Shown: positions 40,185 through 48,454 of the stretch, one piece after another
Position numbering within the stretch: position 1 is the first letter of the stretch
How the letters are laid out: each line of letters begins with the position of its first letter
Assembly: GCA_020639235.1 (NCBI GenBank)
Contig: JACKHC010000001.1
Coordinates: 62,001-126,000 of the forward strand
Direction of reading: 5' to 3'
DNA length: 64,000 nt
Source: Phycisphaeraceae bacterium
GTDB taxonomy: Bacteria; Planctomycetota; Phycisphaerae; Phycisphaerales; UBA1924
Position numbers and translations under genes: made by a program
The notes under the pieces: generated by a model
Told to the model about the DNA's origin: nothing
Databases searched by the model: none
What the model saw: only the letters and a program-made list of their open reading frames with translations

Positions 40185-40346
40185 CTAGAACAGGAGCCAG
40201 AGTCGTGCGACCCCAATCCCTGCCACGAAGCCTGCGAGAGCAGCGATGACGTTCCGCCACGGATCGCCATAGCTTCGTCTCTCGACAAAGTGTTCGTACC
40301 TGCGCACGATCACTTGTCTGGTTTCTTCCGGCGTTTGCTTTCTCAT
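40185..40346 (-). CDS. Small single-helix membrane protein
   Basis: A 53-residue protein beginning MRKQTPEETR. The first 30 residues are charged, and the C-terminal 20 (VIAALAGFVAGIGVARLWLLF) form one membrane helix. A longer frame to 40433 would add a Cys-rich N-terminus of doubtful reality. It converges on the shared terminator. No family is recognised. Confidence 0.5.
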   Translation of the reverse strand: MRKQTPEETRQVIVRRYEHFVERRSYGDPWRNVIAALAGFVAGIGVARLWLLF

Positions 40347-40578
40347 ACATCCTCCATCAACACATTGGCATTGCTGGCACATCGCTGCGACCAACAACGG
40401 ACATGCTGGGAGGTGCCGGTCTGCGAGACGCACAGGTCACCACTTTGACGGGACGGGTGACGGAACGGTTCTTTCTCCTTGAGGCTGGCGGGGACGAATC
40501 CGGCAAAATCCGACGGTCGGGCTCGACACTCTCGGAACCGCTGTTAGCATATACGCGAACACGATGGAGAGGTTCTGC

Positions 40579-40959
40579 ATGGCGAAGAAAAAGACCAACG
40601 CGGAGATCCCGATCGGAGAACGGCTCCGCACGCAGCGGATCGAGGTCGTCCGCAAGGGCCTCCGCGAGATGGCGGGCATGCTCGGCATCTCGCCCCCTCA
40701 CCTGACAGACATCGAAAAAGGGAACCGGACACCCTCGGATGACCTGCTGGTCCGCATGGCGAAGTTCTACGAGTTGGACGAGGTCGAACTGCGCACGGCG
40801 TGGGCAAAGGCTGAGATGGTGGTCAACGAGATCGCCACCAAGGACTCCACGACCATCCGGCGAGTGCCCCAGTTCCTCCGAAAGGCCAGGGACCTCACCG
40901 ATGAACAGTGGCAGGATGCGATTCGGCTGTTGGATGAGGTCACGAAAAAGAAGAAGTAA
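40579..40959 (+). CDS. XRE-family regulator paired with an ImmA/IrrE peptidase
   Basis: A 126-residue protein from the ATG at 40579 (MAKKKTNAEI); an ATG five codons upstream (40564) is also possible. Residues about 10-75 are an XRE helix-turn-helix (RTQRIEVVRKGLREMAGMLGISPPHLTDIEKGNRTPSDDLLVRMAKFYELD). The C-terminal 50 residues are helical and lysine-rich. It is followed 17 nt later by an ImmA/IrrE-type peptidase gene. In ICEBs1-like elements such repressors hold the element silent until cleaved by the partner; here the same logic is inferred. Confidence 0.85.
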   Translation: MAKKKTNAEIPIGERLRTQRIEVVRKGLREMAGMLGISPPHLTDIEKGNRTPSDDLLVRMAKFYELDEVELRTAWAKAEMVVNEIATKDSTTIRRVPQFLRKARDLTDEQWQDAIRLLDEVTKKKK

Positions 40960-40976
40960 GCACGAGGACCCCGGCG

Positions 40977-41690
40977 ATGTCGAGCGAGAGCACCTCCATC
41001 CTGAGACTGCGGCCTGCGGTCAGGCGCGTAGAGGCGGCCGCTTGGAAGACGCTTCAGCGGTGTCGCGAGGCACTCCGATTGACCGAGATCCCGCTGCCCA
41101 TCCCAGTGGAGGAGTGGATCGAGTTTCCACTCAGGTACCGATTCGGCGTGGTGCGCCTCGCCGATGGCGTGCTCGGACAAGCGTTCATCGAGGATCGCGA
41201 GATCCAGATCAGCGACCGCATCGGTCATGAAGGCCGGTTTCGGTTCACGTGCGCGCATGAGCTGGGGCACCAGGTGCTGCACCGTCGGCGAGCGCGGGAG
41301 TTCATCGACGCCGGCGTCATGCTGTCGGAGCCCAACCGCCGTGTCGAATGGGAGGCCGACCGCTTTGCGGCCGCGTTCTTGATGCCCATCCCGCTGGTCA
41401 TCGAACAACTGTTTCGACTCCGGGACGCGCTCGGCGTCCGTCGGGAGGAAATGACCGTCCTGCTCCAAGCCGGAGCCCATTCTCTGGCCCTGTGGCGAGA
41501 CACGTTCGTCCCCGCCGTCGCCCGCCGGTTTGGCGTGTCGAAGGAAGTCACCGTCTATCGGTTCGGGGAGATCGAGTTCGCCGACGGCACGCCGCTCATG
41601 CCGGCCGAGCATCGCCCCGAGATCATCCGGCGAAGGGCGCCCCGCCCGCAGGGTGGCGAGCCTCATGCGAATCTGTTTTCCGAGCTGTAA
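40977..41690 (+). CDS. ImmA/IrrE-type zinc metallopeptidase
   Basis: A 237-residue protein. The gluzincin motif is HELGH (94-98), and the third ligand comes from WEADRFAAAFLMP (Glu near 124). This is the DUF955/IrrE-ImmA pattern. Such proteases cleave a paired XRE repressor to derepress a mobile element or damage response. The gene directly follows the XRE gene. The C-terminal 90 residues contain a second winged-helix-like segment (RRFGVSKEVTVYRFGEIEFADGTPL) as in many members. Confidence 0.88.
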   Translation: MSSESTSILRLRPAVRRVEAAAWKTLQRCREALRLTEIPLPIPVEEWIEFPLRYRFGVVRLADGVLGQAFIEDREIQISDRIGHEGRFRFTCAHELGHQVLHRRRAREFIDAGVMLSEPNRRVEWEADRFAAAFLMPIPLVIEQLFRLRDALGVRREEMTVLLQAGAHSLALWRDTFVPAVARRFGVSKEVTVYRFGEIEFADGTPLMPAEHRPEIIRRRAPRPQGGEPHANLFSEL

Positions 41691-41748
41691 TCGCTCGATT
41701 TTTTTGCCAAGTGTTCCGCTGTATGCAAACGCTCGAATCGGAGAAGCC

Positions 41749-42000
41749 ATGAACAAGCACCCAGACCATCACCAGCCAACTCACCCCGCGAGTTCAACGC
41801 CCCCGCTGTTTGCCGATGCGAGGTGCCTTCCCGACGAGCGGACGCCAACGGAGCCGACCCCGCCGGAATCCCCGCCCGCGATTCCCGACGCTCGCGGCCA
41901 GCGGCTCCTCTTCTGCCATCGGTGCGGTTCGACGTGCGATGGGATTGCACCGCGATGCCTCCGATGCGGATTCCGATTCTGTCCGACGTGCGGTGACTGA
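41749..42000 (+). CDS. Small zinc-ribbon protein
   Basis: An 83-residue protein beginning MNKHPDHHQP. The first 55 residues are Pro/His/Thr-rich and probably disordered. The C-terminus has three CxxC knuckles (CHRCG, CLRCG and CPTCG), enough for one or two zinc ions. It lies 11 nt upstream of the phage-type methylase gene and may be an accessory nucleic-acid-binding protein of that operon. No named family. Confidence 0.6.
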   Translation: MNKHPDHHQPTHPASSTPPLFADARCLPDERTPTEPTPPESPPAIPDARGQRLLFCHRCGSTCDGIAPRCLRCGFRFCPTCGD

Positions 42001-42011
42001 GGAGCCCGACA

Positions 42012-42584
42012 ATGAGCACCAGCGAAAACAACCTGTTCGAGACGAACGACACCACGCTCCGTGCCAGTTCAACCGAGCGTCGCCGCAAGACAACGCGACA
42101 CTCTGTTCACTTCAGTTCCGCGACCGACCTGTGGGCCACGCCGGACGATGTGTTCTGCGAGCTCCATCGCGAGTTCCAGTTCACGCTGGATGTCTGCGCG
42201 TTGGCCGAGAACGCCAAGTGCGGGGCGTTCTTCACGCCCGCGGATGATGGGCTCGCCCAAGCGTGGACCGGCACATGCTGGATGAACCCGCCGTACGGGC
42301 GCGAGATCGGCCGCTGGGTCGCCAAGGCCCGCGAGAGCGCCGAGGCCGGCGCGACGGTCGTGTGCCTCCTGCCCGCCCGCACAGACACCGCGTGGTGGCA
42401 CGAGCACGTCACCCGCGCGGACGAGGTCCGATTCGTGCGCGGACGGCTGCGCTTCGGTAACGCCGGCAACGCCGCCCCGTTCCCCTCGGCGATCGTCGTG
42501 TTTAGAGCCAAGCTCAAGCGCGACACGCGTTGGACCCGGGGCGTCTTCTACCGCCGAAGCCAGGGTGCAGGGGGTGGCGGATGA
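42012..42584 (+). CDS. Phage-type N6-adenine DNA methyltransferase
   Basis: A 190-residue protein of the phage N-6-adenine methyltransferase family (Dam-like, PF05869 type). It has WATPDDVFCELHREFQFTLDVCA at about 40-62, the catalytic NPPYG near 90-94, and a C-terminal RLRFGNAGNAAPFPSAIVVF segment standard for the family. These enzymes methylate adenine in phage or element DNA, giving protection or regulation. The stop overlaps the next start by ATGA, so it is coupled to the recombinase-like gene. It is unrelated to the DUF1156 enzyme at 10673. Confidence 0.92.
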   Translation: MSTSENNLFETNDTTLRASSTERRRKTTRHSVHFSSATDLWATPDDVFCELHREFQFTLDVCALAENAKCGAFFTPADDGLAQAWTGTCWMNPPYGREIGRWVAKARESAEAGATVVCLLPARTDTAWWHEHVTRADEVRFVRGRLRFGNAGNAAPFPSAIVVFRAKLKRDTRWTRGVFYRRSQGAGGGG

Positions 42585-43282
42585 GCCGCTCGGCACGCTC
42601 CGGATTCTCCTGCGTTGAGATAGACGCCATGCTCGCCGCTGCGCCCACGCGCTGCTGGCGTGCGTTCATCGCCGTCTGCTCCCGGTGCGGTTTGTCTCCG
42701 AGGGAGGCGATCTGGCTGGCATGGCAGGACATCGACTTCGACCACGCCGCGATCATGGTCGTGTCCAACACCATCTCCGCCGAGGACGGCGCGTACGAAG
42801 TGCCCCGTCCATACTGGCCATGGAGCCGGCAGCGGGTCGTGCCTCTCCAGGCGTGCGCGTCCGAGGCACTTCGATCGCTCCGCGATGGCCCGGCAACCGG
42901 TCCGCTCGTGTTCGTGCCGGACTGGCGCCTCGACGCCGTCTGGCTCCATCTCAACACGCCGCACCGCATCCGCACCGAGCAACTCGTCCCGGGGCTGCGC
43001 GATGGCTTCCGCATGGTGCAGAGCCTGGCCCGACTCGAACTCGCAAGAAGACTCGATGTGCCGCTCGCGGATATCGACTGGCCCATCCGACCGCTGGCCG
43101 CTCTGACACGGACTTGGTCGCAGCAACCACCACACATTGGTGCGGCAGGGGGAGCACAACAGAGCGGAACATCACGCAGCTCCATCCTCTCCAGCATCAC
43201 GCCGCCCAGGCACGATGGCGGCTTGAAGGTTCCGCCGGTTCCCCATCACACGGACAATGACTCCGACCGAGGTGCTCCATGA
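42581..43282 (+). CDS. Degenerate tyrosine-recombinase-like protein lacking catalytic residues
   Basis: A 233-residue protein. The central block (about residues 22-90) resembles the start of a tyrosine-recombinase catalytic domain: FIAVCSRCGLSPREAIWLAWQDIDFDHAAIMV and later RVVPLQACASEALRSL. In active enzymes the catalytic Arg follows Gly-Leu directly (GLRxxE); here that position is Ser. No HxxR box and no nucleophile Tyr context were found. The C-terminus is disordered. The gene overlaps both neighbours by ATGA, so it is kept in frame and in register with methylase, excisionase and integrase. It may be an accessory or directionality factor derived from an integrase. Confidence 0.6.
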   Translation: MSRSARSGFSCVEIDAMLAAAPTRCWRAFIAVCSRCGLSPREAIWLAWQDIDFDHAAIMVVSNTISAEDGAYEVPRPYWPWSRQRVVPLQACASEALRSLRDGPATGPLVFVPDWRLDAVWLHLNTPHRIRTEQLVPGLRDGFRMVQSLARLELARRLDVPLADIDWPIRPLAALTRTWSQQPPHIGAAGGAQQSGTSRSSILSSITPPRHDGGLKVPPVPHHTDNDSDRGAP

Positions 43283-43494
43283 AGCACTCCCCCGATGTGC
43301 ATTCCCGCCAAGACGCCCGACTCACCGTGAATCGGCGAGAAGCCGCCAGAATGCTCGGCATCAGCGAGCGCCTGCTTTGGACGCTCACCAACGCGGGTGA
43401 GGTGCCGCACATCCGGCTCGGGGCGCGGGTGCTCTATCCCGTCAAAGCCCTCAACGAATGGATCGAAGAACGCACCAGCGGCGCGGACCGCTGA
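43279..43494 (+). CDS. Excisionase-type helix-turn-helix protein
   Basis: A 71-residue protein with the HTH_17 pattern LTVNRREAARMLGISERLLWTLTNAGEVPHIRLGARVLYPVKALNEWI over most of its length. It overlaps the upstream gene by ATGA and precedes the integrase gene by 51 bp. That position, and the fold, point to the excisionase or recombination directionality factor for the integrase, perhaps also a regulator of it. Confidence 0.82.
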   Translation: MKHSPDVHSRQDARLTVNRREAARMLGISERLLWTLTNAGEVPHIRLGARVLYPVKALNEWIEERTSGADR

Positions 43495-43545
43495 TCGACT
43501 TGGACTCGGCGGCAGGTATGATCGCGCCGCGGATTGGAGGCCACC

Positions 43546-44934
43546 ATGGCGACCGTTTTCAAGCGTGGAGGCAAGGGACCATGGATCATCCAGTGGTATG
43601 ACCACAAGGGTGACCGTCGCGAGATGTCCAGCCGAACCACGGACAAGCGACGCGCGGAGCAACTCGCACAGAAGCTCGAATCCGACAAGCTGCTCCGCAA
43701 GACGGGCATCATCGACGCCGCCACAGATGGCTTCGTGCAGCACCGAAAGAGCCCCCTCGGCGAACACCTCACCGACTACCTCGCCGACCTGCGCCACCGC
43801 GGGTGCAATCCGCGTCACGTGCGGACCGTTGAGATCCAGCTCAACCGCATGATCGATGACATCAGTGCCAAGCACCTGACCGACCTTGAGCCCATCAAGG
43901 TCGCTCGCCATCTCCGTGCGCTCAGGTCGGTGCCCGTGAAGCAGTTGCGTGAGGAGGCGAGCGAGGAGAAGCAGCGGACGATCGGGCCCCGAACCGTGAA
44001 CGCGGTCCGGTCCGCCGTCATCGCCTTCCTCAACTGGTGTGTGCGGACTGGGAGATTGCCCCACAACCCCTGCCAGCACCTGCCCAAAGTCGACGAGACC
44101 AAGGACCAGCGTGTGAAGCGCCGGGCGCTCACGACCGAGGAACTCACCCGGCTCGTGCAGACCTCGGGCCAACGCGGGCTCTTCTATCTGGTGGCCGCTA
44201 TGACCGGGCTTCGGATGAAGGAGATGCGATCGATCACTTGGGGCGATGTGGACCTCCACAACGCCGCGATGCTGGTCCGCGCGAGTATCGGCAAGGCCAA
44301 GCGAGATGACTGGATCGCGCTCACAGCGGAGGTGGTGCAGGCCCTGGCAGCGGCCAAGCCCAAAGGCGCGTCGCCGACGGACACTGTCTTCCCGACGCTC
44401 CCCACAACCCGGACGTTCTCGTCGGACTTGGCCACTGCCAAGATCCCCGAGTACGACGCCGCCGGCCGGCGGGTGGACCGCCACGCCCTGCGGACGACCG
44501 CCGGGACGATGCTCGCCCGTGCGGGCGCCATGCCCCAAGAAGCTCAGCGGCAGATGCGGCACGCGGACATCAAGACCACCCTCCGCCACTACACCGACCT
44601 TCGGCTCGCCGACCAGGCACGAGCGGTCGCGAAGCTTCCGACCATCGCCCCAGTCCGGGTTGATCTGGCGGCCACGGGCACGTGCGGACCGACCCCCAGC
44701 ACCCCCAGCAACCCCCAGCAGTATTCCCAGCAGTCGGTGCGCCAAACGGCACCAAACGACGCCTCGGCGTGCGATGGGATGCGAAACCCCGGCCGAGAAG
44801 CCGGAGTCGCAAAACCCTCAAAATCTGCGGGGAAAAACGCGTCTTTGCGAGACCGTGCGACGCGTTACACGAAAGCGGGCGAGGAGGATCGAACTCCCGA
44901 CATTCAGCTTGGGAAGCTGACGTTCTACCGCTGA
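43546..44934 (+). CDS. Tyrosine integrase of the tRNA-Gly island
   Basis: A 462-residue protein from the ATG at 43546 (GGAGG at 43536-43540). The catalytic domain is complete: Arg in MTGLRMKEM (about 218), a Lys-bearing beta-hairpin GKAKRDDWIAL (about 247), HALRTTAGT (about 311-314), and MRHADIKTTLRHYTD with His near 334 and Tyr near 345. The last 80 residues are Gln/Asn/Pro/Ser-rich and disordered; the final 20 codons are read through the complementary strand of tRNA-Gly. That overlap is common for integrases at attachment sites in tRNA genes. It closes the operon that begins with the zinc-ribbon protein. Confidence 0.93.
   Translation: MATVFKRGGKGPWIIQWYDHKGDRREMSSRTTDKRRAEQLAQKLESDKLLRKTGIIDAATDGFVQHRKSPLGEHLTDYLADLRHRGCNPRHVRTVEIQLNRMIDDISAKHLTDLEPIKVARHLRALRSVPVKQLREEASEEKQRTIGPRTVNAVRSAVIAFLNWCVRTGRLPHNPCQHLPKVDETKDQRVKRRALTTEELTRLVQTSGQRGLFYLVAAMTGLRMKEMRSITWGDVDLHNAAMLVRASIGKAKRDDWIALTAEVVQALAAAKPKGASPTDTVFPTLPTTRTFSSDLATAKIPEYDAAGRRVDRHALRTTAGTMLARAGAMPQEAQRQMRHADIKTTLRHYTDLRLADQARAVAKLPTIAPVRVDLAATGTCGPTPSTPSNPQQYSQQSVRQTAPNDASACDGMRNPGREAGVAKPSKSAGKNASLRDRATRYTKAGEEDRTPDIQLGKLTFYR
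44875..44934. other. Putative attachment-site core in tRNA-Gly 3' part
   Basis: This is the 3' part of tRNA-Gly, shared with the last codons of the integrase gene. Integrases of this type recombine at such sites and leave the tRNA intact. No second copy of the core was found by eye elsewhere in the window, so the exact crossover limits are unknown. Confidence 0.45.
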
Positions 44935-44945
44935 ACTACGCCCGC
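44875..44945 (-). tRNA. tRNA-Gly(CCC)
   Basis: A 71-nt cloverleaf read on the minus strand: acceptor GCGGGCG/CGCCCGC, D-arm GTTC/GAAC, anticodon stem TCAGC/GCTGA with loop TTCCCAA (anticodon CCC), T-stem with TTCGATC loop. It has no encoded CCA. It is the insertion target of the island to its left and the first chromosomal gene. Confidence 0.95.
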
Positions 44946-45152
44946 TAGTCCCGCCGAGTCGGTGACCCGGTCGGCCCACCATGATACCAGCCCCATAGAG
45001 CCCGATCGCGGCAAGGGCGTGAATCGGGGTCTCCGGGACTCCCCTGTTCCGAGGGAGGCCCAGGACTCTTCGCCGCTACTGGCGCGACTTGATCGACGCC
45101 GATGCGGGTCTCCACCCCAACTGGGGCGTCCCAAACGCCGATATCGGCGTGT

Positions 45153-47495
45153 ATGCCCGCAGAGTCGACGTTCGAGTTTGGTGGCAACTGCAAGGGGGCT
45201 CCGTGGAGGCCGGGTTGGTGGCGCTGGCCCATCCTCGCGTGGATCGGGGCCAGCCTGATCGCTACGACGGTGGGCGTCTGGAAGCTGCAAGTTGAGGCCA
45301 TCCGGGCCGGGCAGTCAACGCGAGCGATCGCGTTCTGGTCGGATCGCATGACGGATCTGAACGAACTGGACTCCCACATCCGCTCACTGAATGCACTACC
45401 GAAGGACGCTCCTGATAGAGCATTGCTCCCGGAGGCGCAGAACCGGATCGAGAGTAGCTCCGCCTCTGCAGCCAGTACGCTCGCGACACTCGAGTCGACT
45501 CTCGCCGATGCACCCGTCTACGCGCACGAAGCCGATGACGACCAACGGAGCGAAATCCACACTGCGCTCGGATCGTGCCGATCCGGCGTTGAGAATCTCT
45601 TGGTATCCGGACGCGAGTTGCTCCGCGTGCTCGCGACTGAAAGCACCGACTCATCCCTGACGCAGATGGCCGCGTTTGATCGCAGGGCAGCCGAATGCTT
45701 CGCGGAGACACAATCGCTTCGTTCGATGTTCCTCGATCGAGTTCGGGACGGGATCGCCTTTCAGAACGAGGCCACCGGCGGCACCCGCACGATCGCGCTG
45801 GCCATGTCGGCTTCGGTAGCCCTGCTGATCGCCGCGATTAGTGCGCATGTATATCGGATGAGTCGTCTGACCCAAACGACGATGAGCGAGCGGGACGAGG
45901 CGATGCGTGAACTCCGCGCCCGCGAACGGGCGATCGACGCCGCAAGCATCGTCGCGATCACCGATCTCAAGGGCAGGATCACCTACGCCAATGACATGTT
46001 CTGCCAGCTATCGGGGTATTCGCACGAGGAACTGATCGGGGCCAACCACAGGATTCTCAACTCCGGCCTGCACGACAAGGTGTTCTTTAAGTCGATGTAC
46101 GCGACGATCGCATCCGGGAATATCTGGCGCGGCGAGATCCGTAATCGGGCCAAGGACGGATCGTACTACTGGGTCGACACGATGATCGTGCCGATGCGCA
46201 ACTCGAGCGGCTCGCTCGCCGGATATATGTCGCTCCGAATTGACATCACCGAAAAGCACGAGTCGAAGCGGAAACTCGAGGAAGCACGGACGCAGGCCGA
46301 GGCCGCCAGCAAGGCCAAGAGCGACTTCCTCGCGAACATGAGCCATGAAATCCGCACGCCGATCACGGCGATCCTGGGGTACGCGGACCTGCTCTGCTTC
46401 GATGACTTCATCTCGGACACCTCGCAGGCCCGAGAGGCAGCGCGGGTTATCAGTTCGAACGGCCGGCACCTCCTGGCCGTTATCAACGACATTCTGGACG
46501 TTTCGAAGGTTGAGGCCGGGCGACTCGATATCGAGCGTGTCCGGTTCTCGCCCTACAAGTTGGTCGCTGACTCGGTCGCGCTGGTCATGCCGCGCGCCAC
46601 AGAACGAGGCCTGAGCATCAAGGTCGAATACATCACCTCGACGCCCGTCATGATCGAGTCCGATCCCACGCGCGTCCGCCAGGTGCTTCTGAACTTGCTG
46701 ACCAATGCCCTGAAGTTCACGGAGTCCGGAGGTATCGAGGTCGTCGTCTCCTGTGACAAAGAGTCGGAGACCATGCAGATCGTCGTGAAGGACACCGGAG
46801 TCGGGATGACGCCGGAACAGCTCGAGCTCGTCAGGCGTTTCGAGCCCTTCTCGCAGGCCGATGGTTCCACAACGCGCCGATTCGGCGGCACAGGCCTGGG
46901 ATTGCGCATCTCGCACTCCCTCGCGTCCATGCTCGGAGGTGGCTTGCGGGTCGACTCCGAGTACAAAGCGGGAACAAGTGTCACATTTACATTCTCGACC
47001 GGGACGCTGGCCGGCATTCAGTTCGCCGAACGGCCCGAGTCAGCATCGGACCCGGCGTGCCCGACAGCCGCTAACGCCGCGAGCGGCGAAGGGCCGGCGC
47101 TCACCGGGCGGCGTGTCCTTCTGGTCGAGGATGGCCCGGACAATCAACGACTCATCCGGTTCTATCTCGCGAAAGCGGGAGCCGAAGTGGAGATCGCAGA
47201 GAACGGACGCGTCGCGGTCGATGTGATCGCCTCGGGAGGCAACCGCTTCGACCTGATCGTCATGGACATGCAGATGCCCGAGTTGGACGGGTACGGAGCG
47301 ACACGCGAACTCAGGCGGATGAGATGCGCCACCCCGATCGTGGCGCTGACAGCGCACGCGATGGATGGCGACCGCCAGAGGTGTCTCGATGCCGGGTGCG
47401 ACGAGTACCTGACCAAGCCGATCGATCGCTCGCGATTGATCGAGACCTGCGCCGCGATGTGCAACGGAGCCGATATCGGGCGACTCGCGGCGTAG
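45153..47495 (+). CDS. Hybrid sensor histidine kinase with PAS and receiver domains
   Basis: A 780-residue protein from the ATG at 45153. A transmembrane helix at about 28-45 and another near 210-230 flank a 165-residue extracytoplasmic region. A PAS/PAC domain follows (about 262-380; DLKGRITYANDMFCQLSGYS), then HisKA with SHEIRTP (phospho-His near 398), HATPase_c with NALKF and the GTGLGLRIS lid (about 515-610), and a receiver domain (about 653-770; DMDMQMPE-type Asp near 704). It would sense an unknown periplasmic or cytoplasmic signal and pass phosphate to its own receiver. It is a lone gene beside the island boundary. Confidence 0.93.
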   Translation: MPAESTFEFGGNCKGAPWRPGWWRWPILAWIGASLIATTVGVWKLQVEAIRAGQSTRAIAFWSDRMTDLNELDSHIRSLNALPKDAPDRALLPEAQNRIESSSASAASTLATLESTLADAPVYAHEADDDQRSEIHTALGSCRSGVENLLVSGRELLRVLATESTDSSLTQMAAFDRRAAECFAETQSLRSMFLDRVRDGIAFQNEATGGTRTIALAMSASVALLIAAISAHVYRMSRLTQTTMSERDEAMRELRARERAIDAASIVAITDLKGRITYANDMFCQLSGYSHEELIGANHRILNSGLHDKVFFKSMYATIASGNIWRGEIRNRAKDGSYYWVDTMIVPMRNSSGSLAGYMSLRIDITEKHESKRKLEEARTQAEAASKAKSDFLANMSHEIRTPITAILGYADLLCFDDFISDTSQAREAARVISSNGRHLLAVINDILDVSKVEAGRLDIERVRFSPYKLVADSVALVMPRATERGLSIKVEYITSTPVMIESDPTRVRQVLLNLLTNALKFTESGGIEVVVSCDKESETMQIVVKDTGVGMTPEQLELVRRFEPFSQADGSTTRRFGGTGLGLRISHSLASMLGGGLRVDSEYKAGTSVTFTFSTGTLAGIQFAERPESASDPACPTAANAASGEGPALTGRRVLLVEDGPDNQRLIRFYLAKAGAEVEIAENGRVAVDVIASGGNRFDLIVMDMQMPELDGYGATRELRRMRCATPIVALTAHAMDGDRQRCLDAGCDEYLTKPIDRSRLIETCAAMCNGADIGRLAA

Positions 47496-47626
47496 AACCG
47501 GCCGCGCCGACGCCGCGATTCGGGCTCAATCGCCCAAAAACCGCTGGGTCTCCGGCCTCCCCCGATTTATATTGGTGATGTGTCCGGTGTTCGGCGATTG
47601 GGTGCTTGCGACCCGAACCGGGAGTG

Positions 47627-48454
47627 ATGATGAGGCCGTCGATTGCATCGAGAACCGTCGTTGTGCTTGCGCTCTGTCCGTGCGCTTTTGGGGGCCCGGT
47701 GTGGTGCGAGACCGGTGAGGCGGGCAAGACGACCACCACAGCAGAAGTCCCGATGGGCGCGGGCCCGCTCAGCAAAATCAAGGGGCGACTCGACGGCACG
47801 CTGCTCTCACGATCGCGCATTAATGGCGGGACCGGCACGGGAGACTTCGTCGACATCTATCGCGTCTATATCGTCAATCCGAACAACTTCAGCGCCATGA
47901 CCGCTGTCCCGATGGCGGGCAGCCCGTTCGATACGCGCTTGTACCTATTCGATCACCTCGGACTCGGTCTGCTCGGCAACGACGACATCAACGGGTCACC
48001 GTTATCCGAGTTCGGGAACCAGTCCGACGACGGCACCGGCATCGTCATCACGCAGCCCGGCATCTACTACATCGCCGTCTCCGGTGGTGAGCACATGCCA
48101 ATCTCGATCACGGGACAGATCTTCGGCTTTGCGAACAATCTCGAAGTGTCCGGGCCCGACGGCCCCGGCGGGGCCGACCCGCTCGTCGATTGGTTCGGAC
48201 CGCCGATGATCGGCAACTATGAGATCAATCTCTCCGGGGTCGCGGTCCCGCCGTGCCCGGGCGATGTGAATCTCGACGGGCGCGTGAATGTCGACGATCT
48301 GAACATCGTGCTCGGCAACTGGTCGCAGCCCGTTCCCGCCAACGCGTTCGGGGACATCACCGGTGACGGCGTCGTCAACGTGGACGATCTCAACGAGGTC
48401 CTGGCCAACTGGGGCTCGACGCAATGCGCCGACTTCAAGGGCGGCGGGGGCTGA
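47627..48454 (+). CDS. Secreted protein with dockerin-type C-terminal repeats
   Basis: A 275-residue protein; start at the ATG at 47627 or 47630, behind GGGAG. The N-terminus (SRTVVVLALCPCAFGGPVW) is a signal-peptide-like segment. A beta-rich domain follows with DTRLYLFDHLGLGLLGNDDINGS and GIYYIAVSGG, the pattern of a bacterial pre-peptidase-like jelly roll. Two Ca-binding dockerin-type repeats end the protein: GDVNLDGRVNVDDLNIVLGNW and GDITGDGVVNVDDLNEVLANW. Phycisphaerae-type planctomycetes have many such proteins. It is immediately convergent (0 bp) with the kinase gene. Confidence 0.85.
   Translation: MMRPSIASRTVVVLALCPCAFGGPVWCETGEAGKTTTTAEVPMGAGPLSKIKGRLDGTLLSRSRINGGTGTGDFVDIYRVYIVNPNNFSAMTAVPMAGSPFDTRLYLFDHLGLGLLGNDDINGSPLSEFGNQSDDGTGIVITQPGIYYIAVSGGEHMPISITGQIFGFANNLEVSGPDGPGGADPLVDWFGPPMIGNYEINLSGVAVPPCPGDVNLDGRVNVDDLNIVLGNWSQPVPANAFGDITGDGVVNVDDLNEVLANWGSTQCADFKGGGG

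Noticed and set aside
44696..44735. Short tandem CCCAGCA-like repeats
   Set aside because: They lie in the disordered Pro/Gln/Ser tail of the integrase and look like low-complexity coding sequence.
43246..44745. 499-residue open frame on the minus strand
   Set aside because: It is the shadow of the integrase, which has all catalytic residues.
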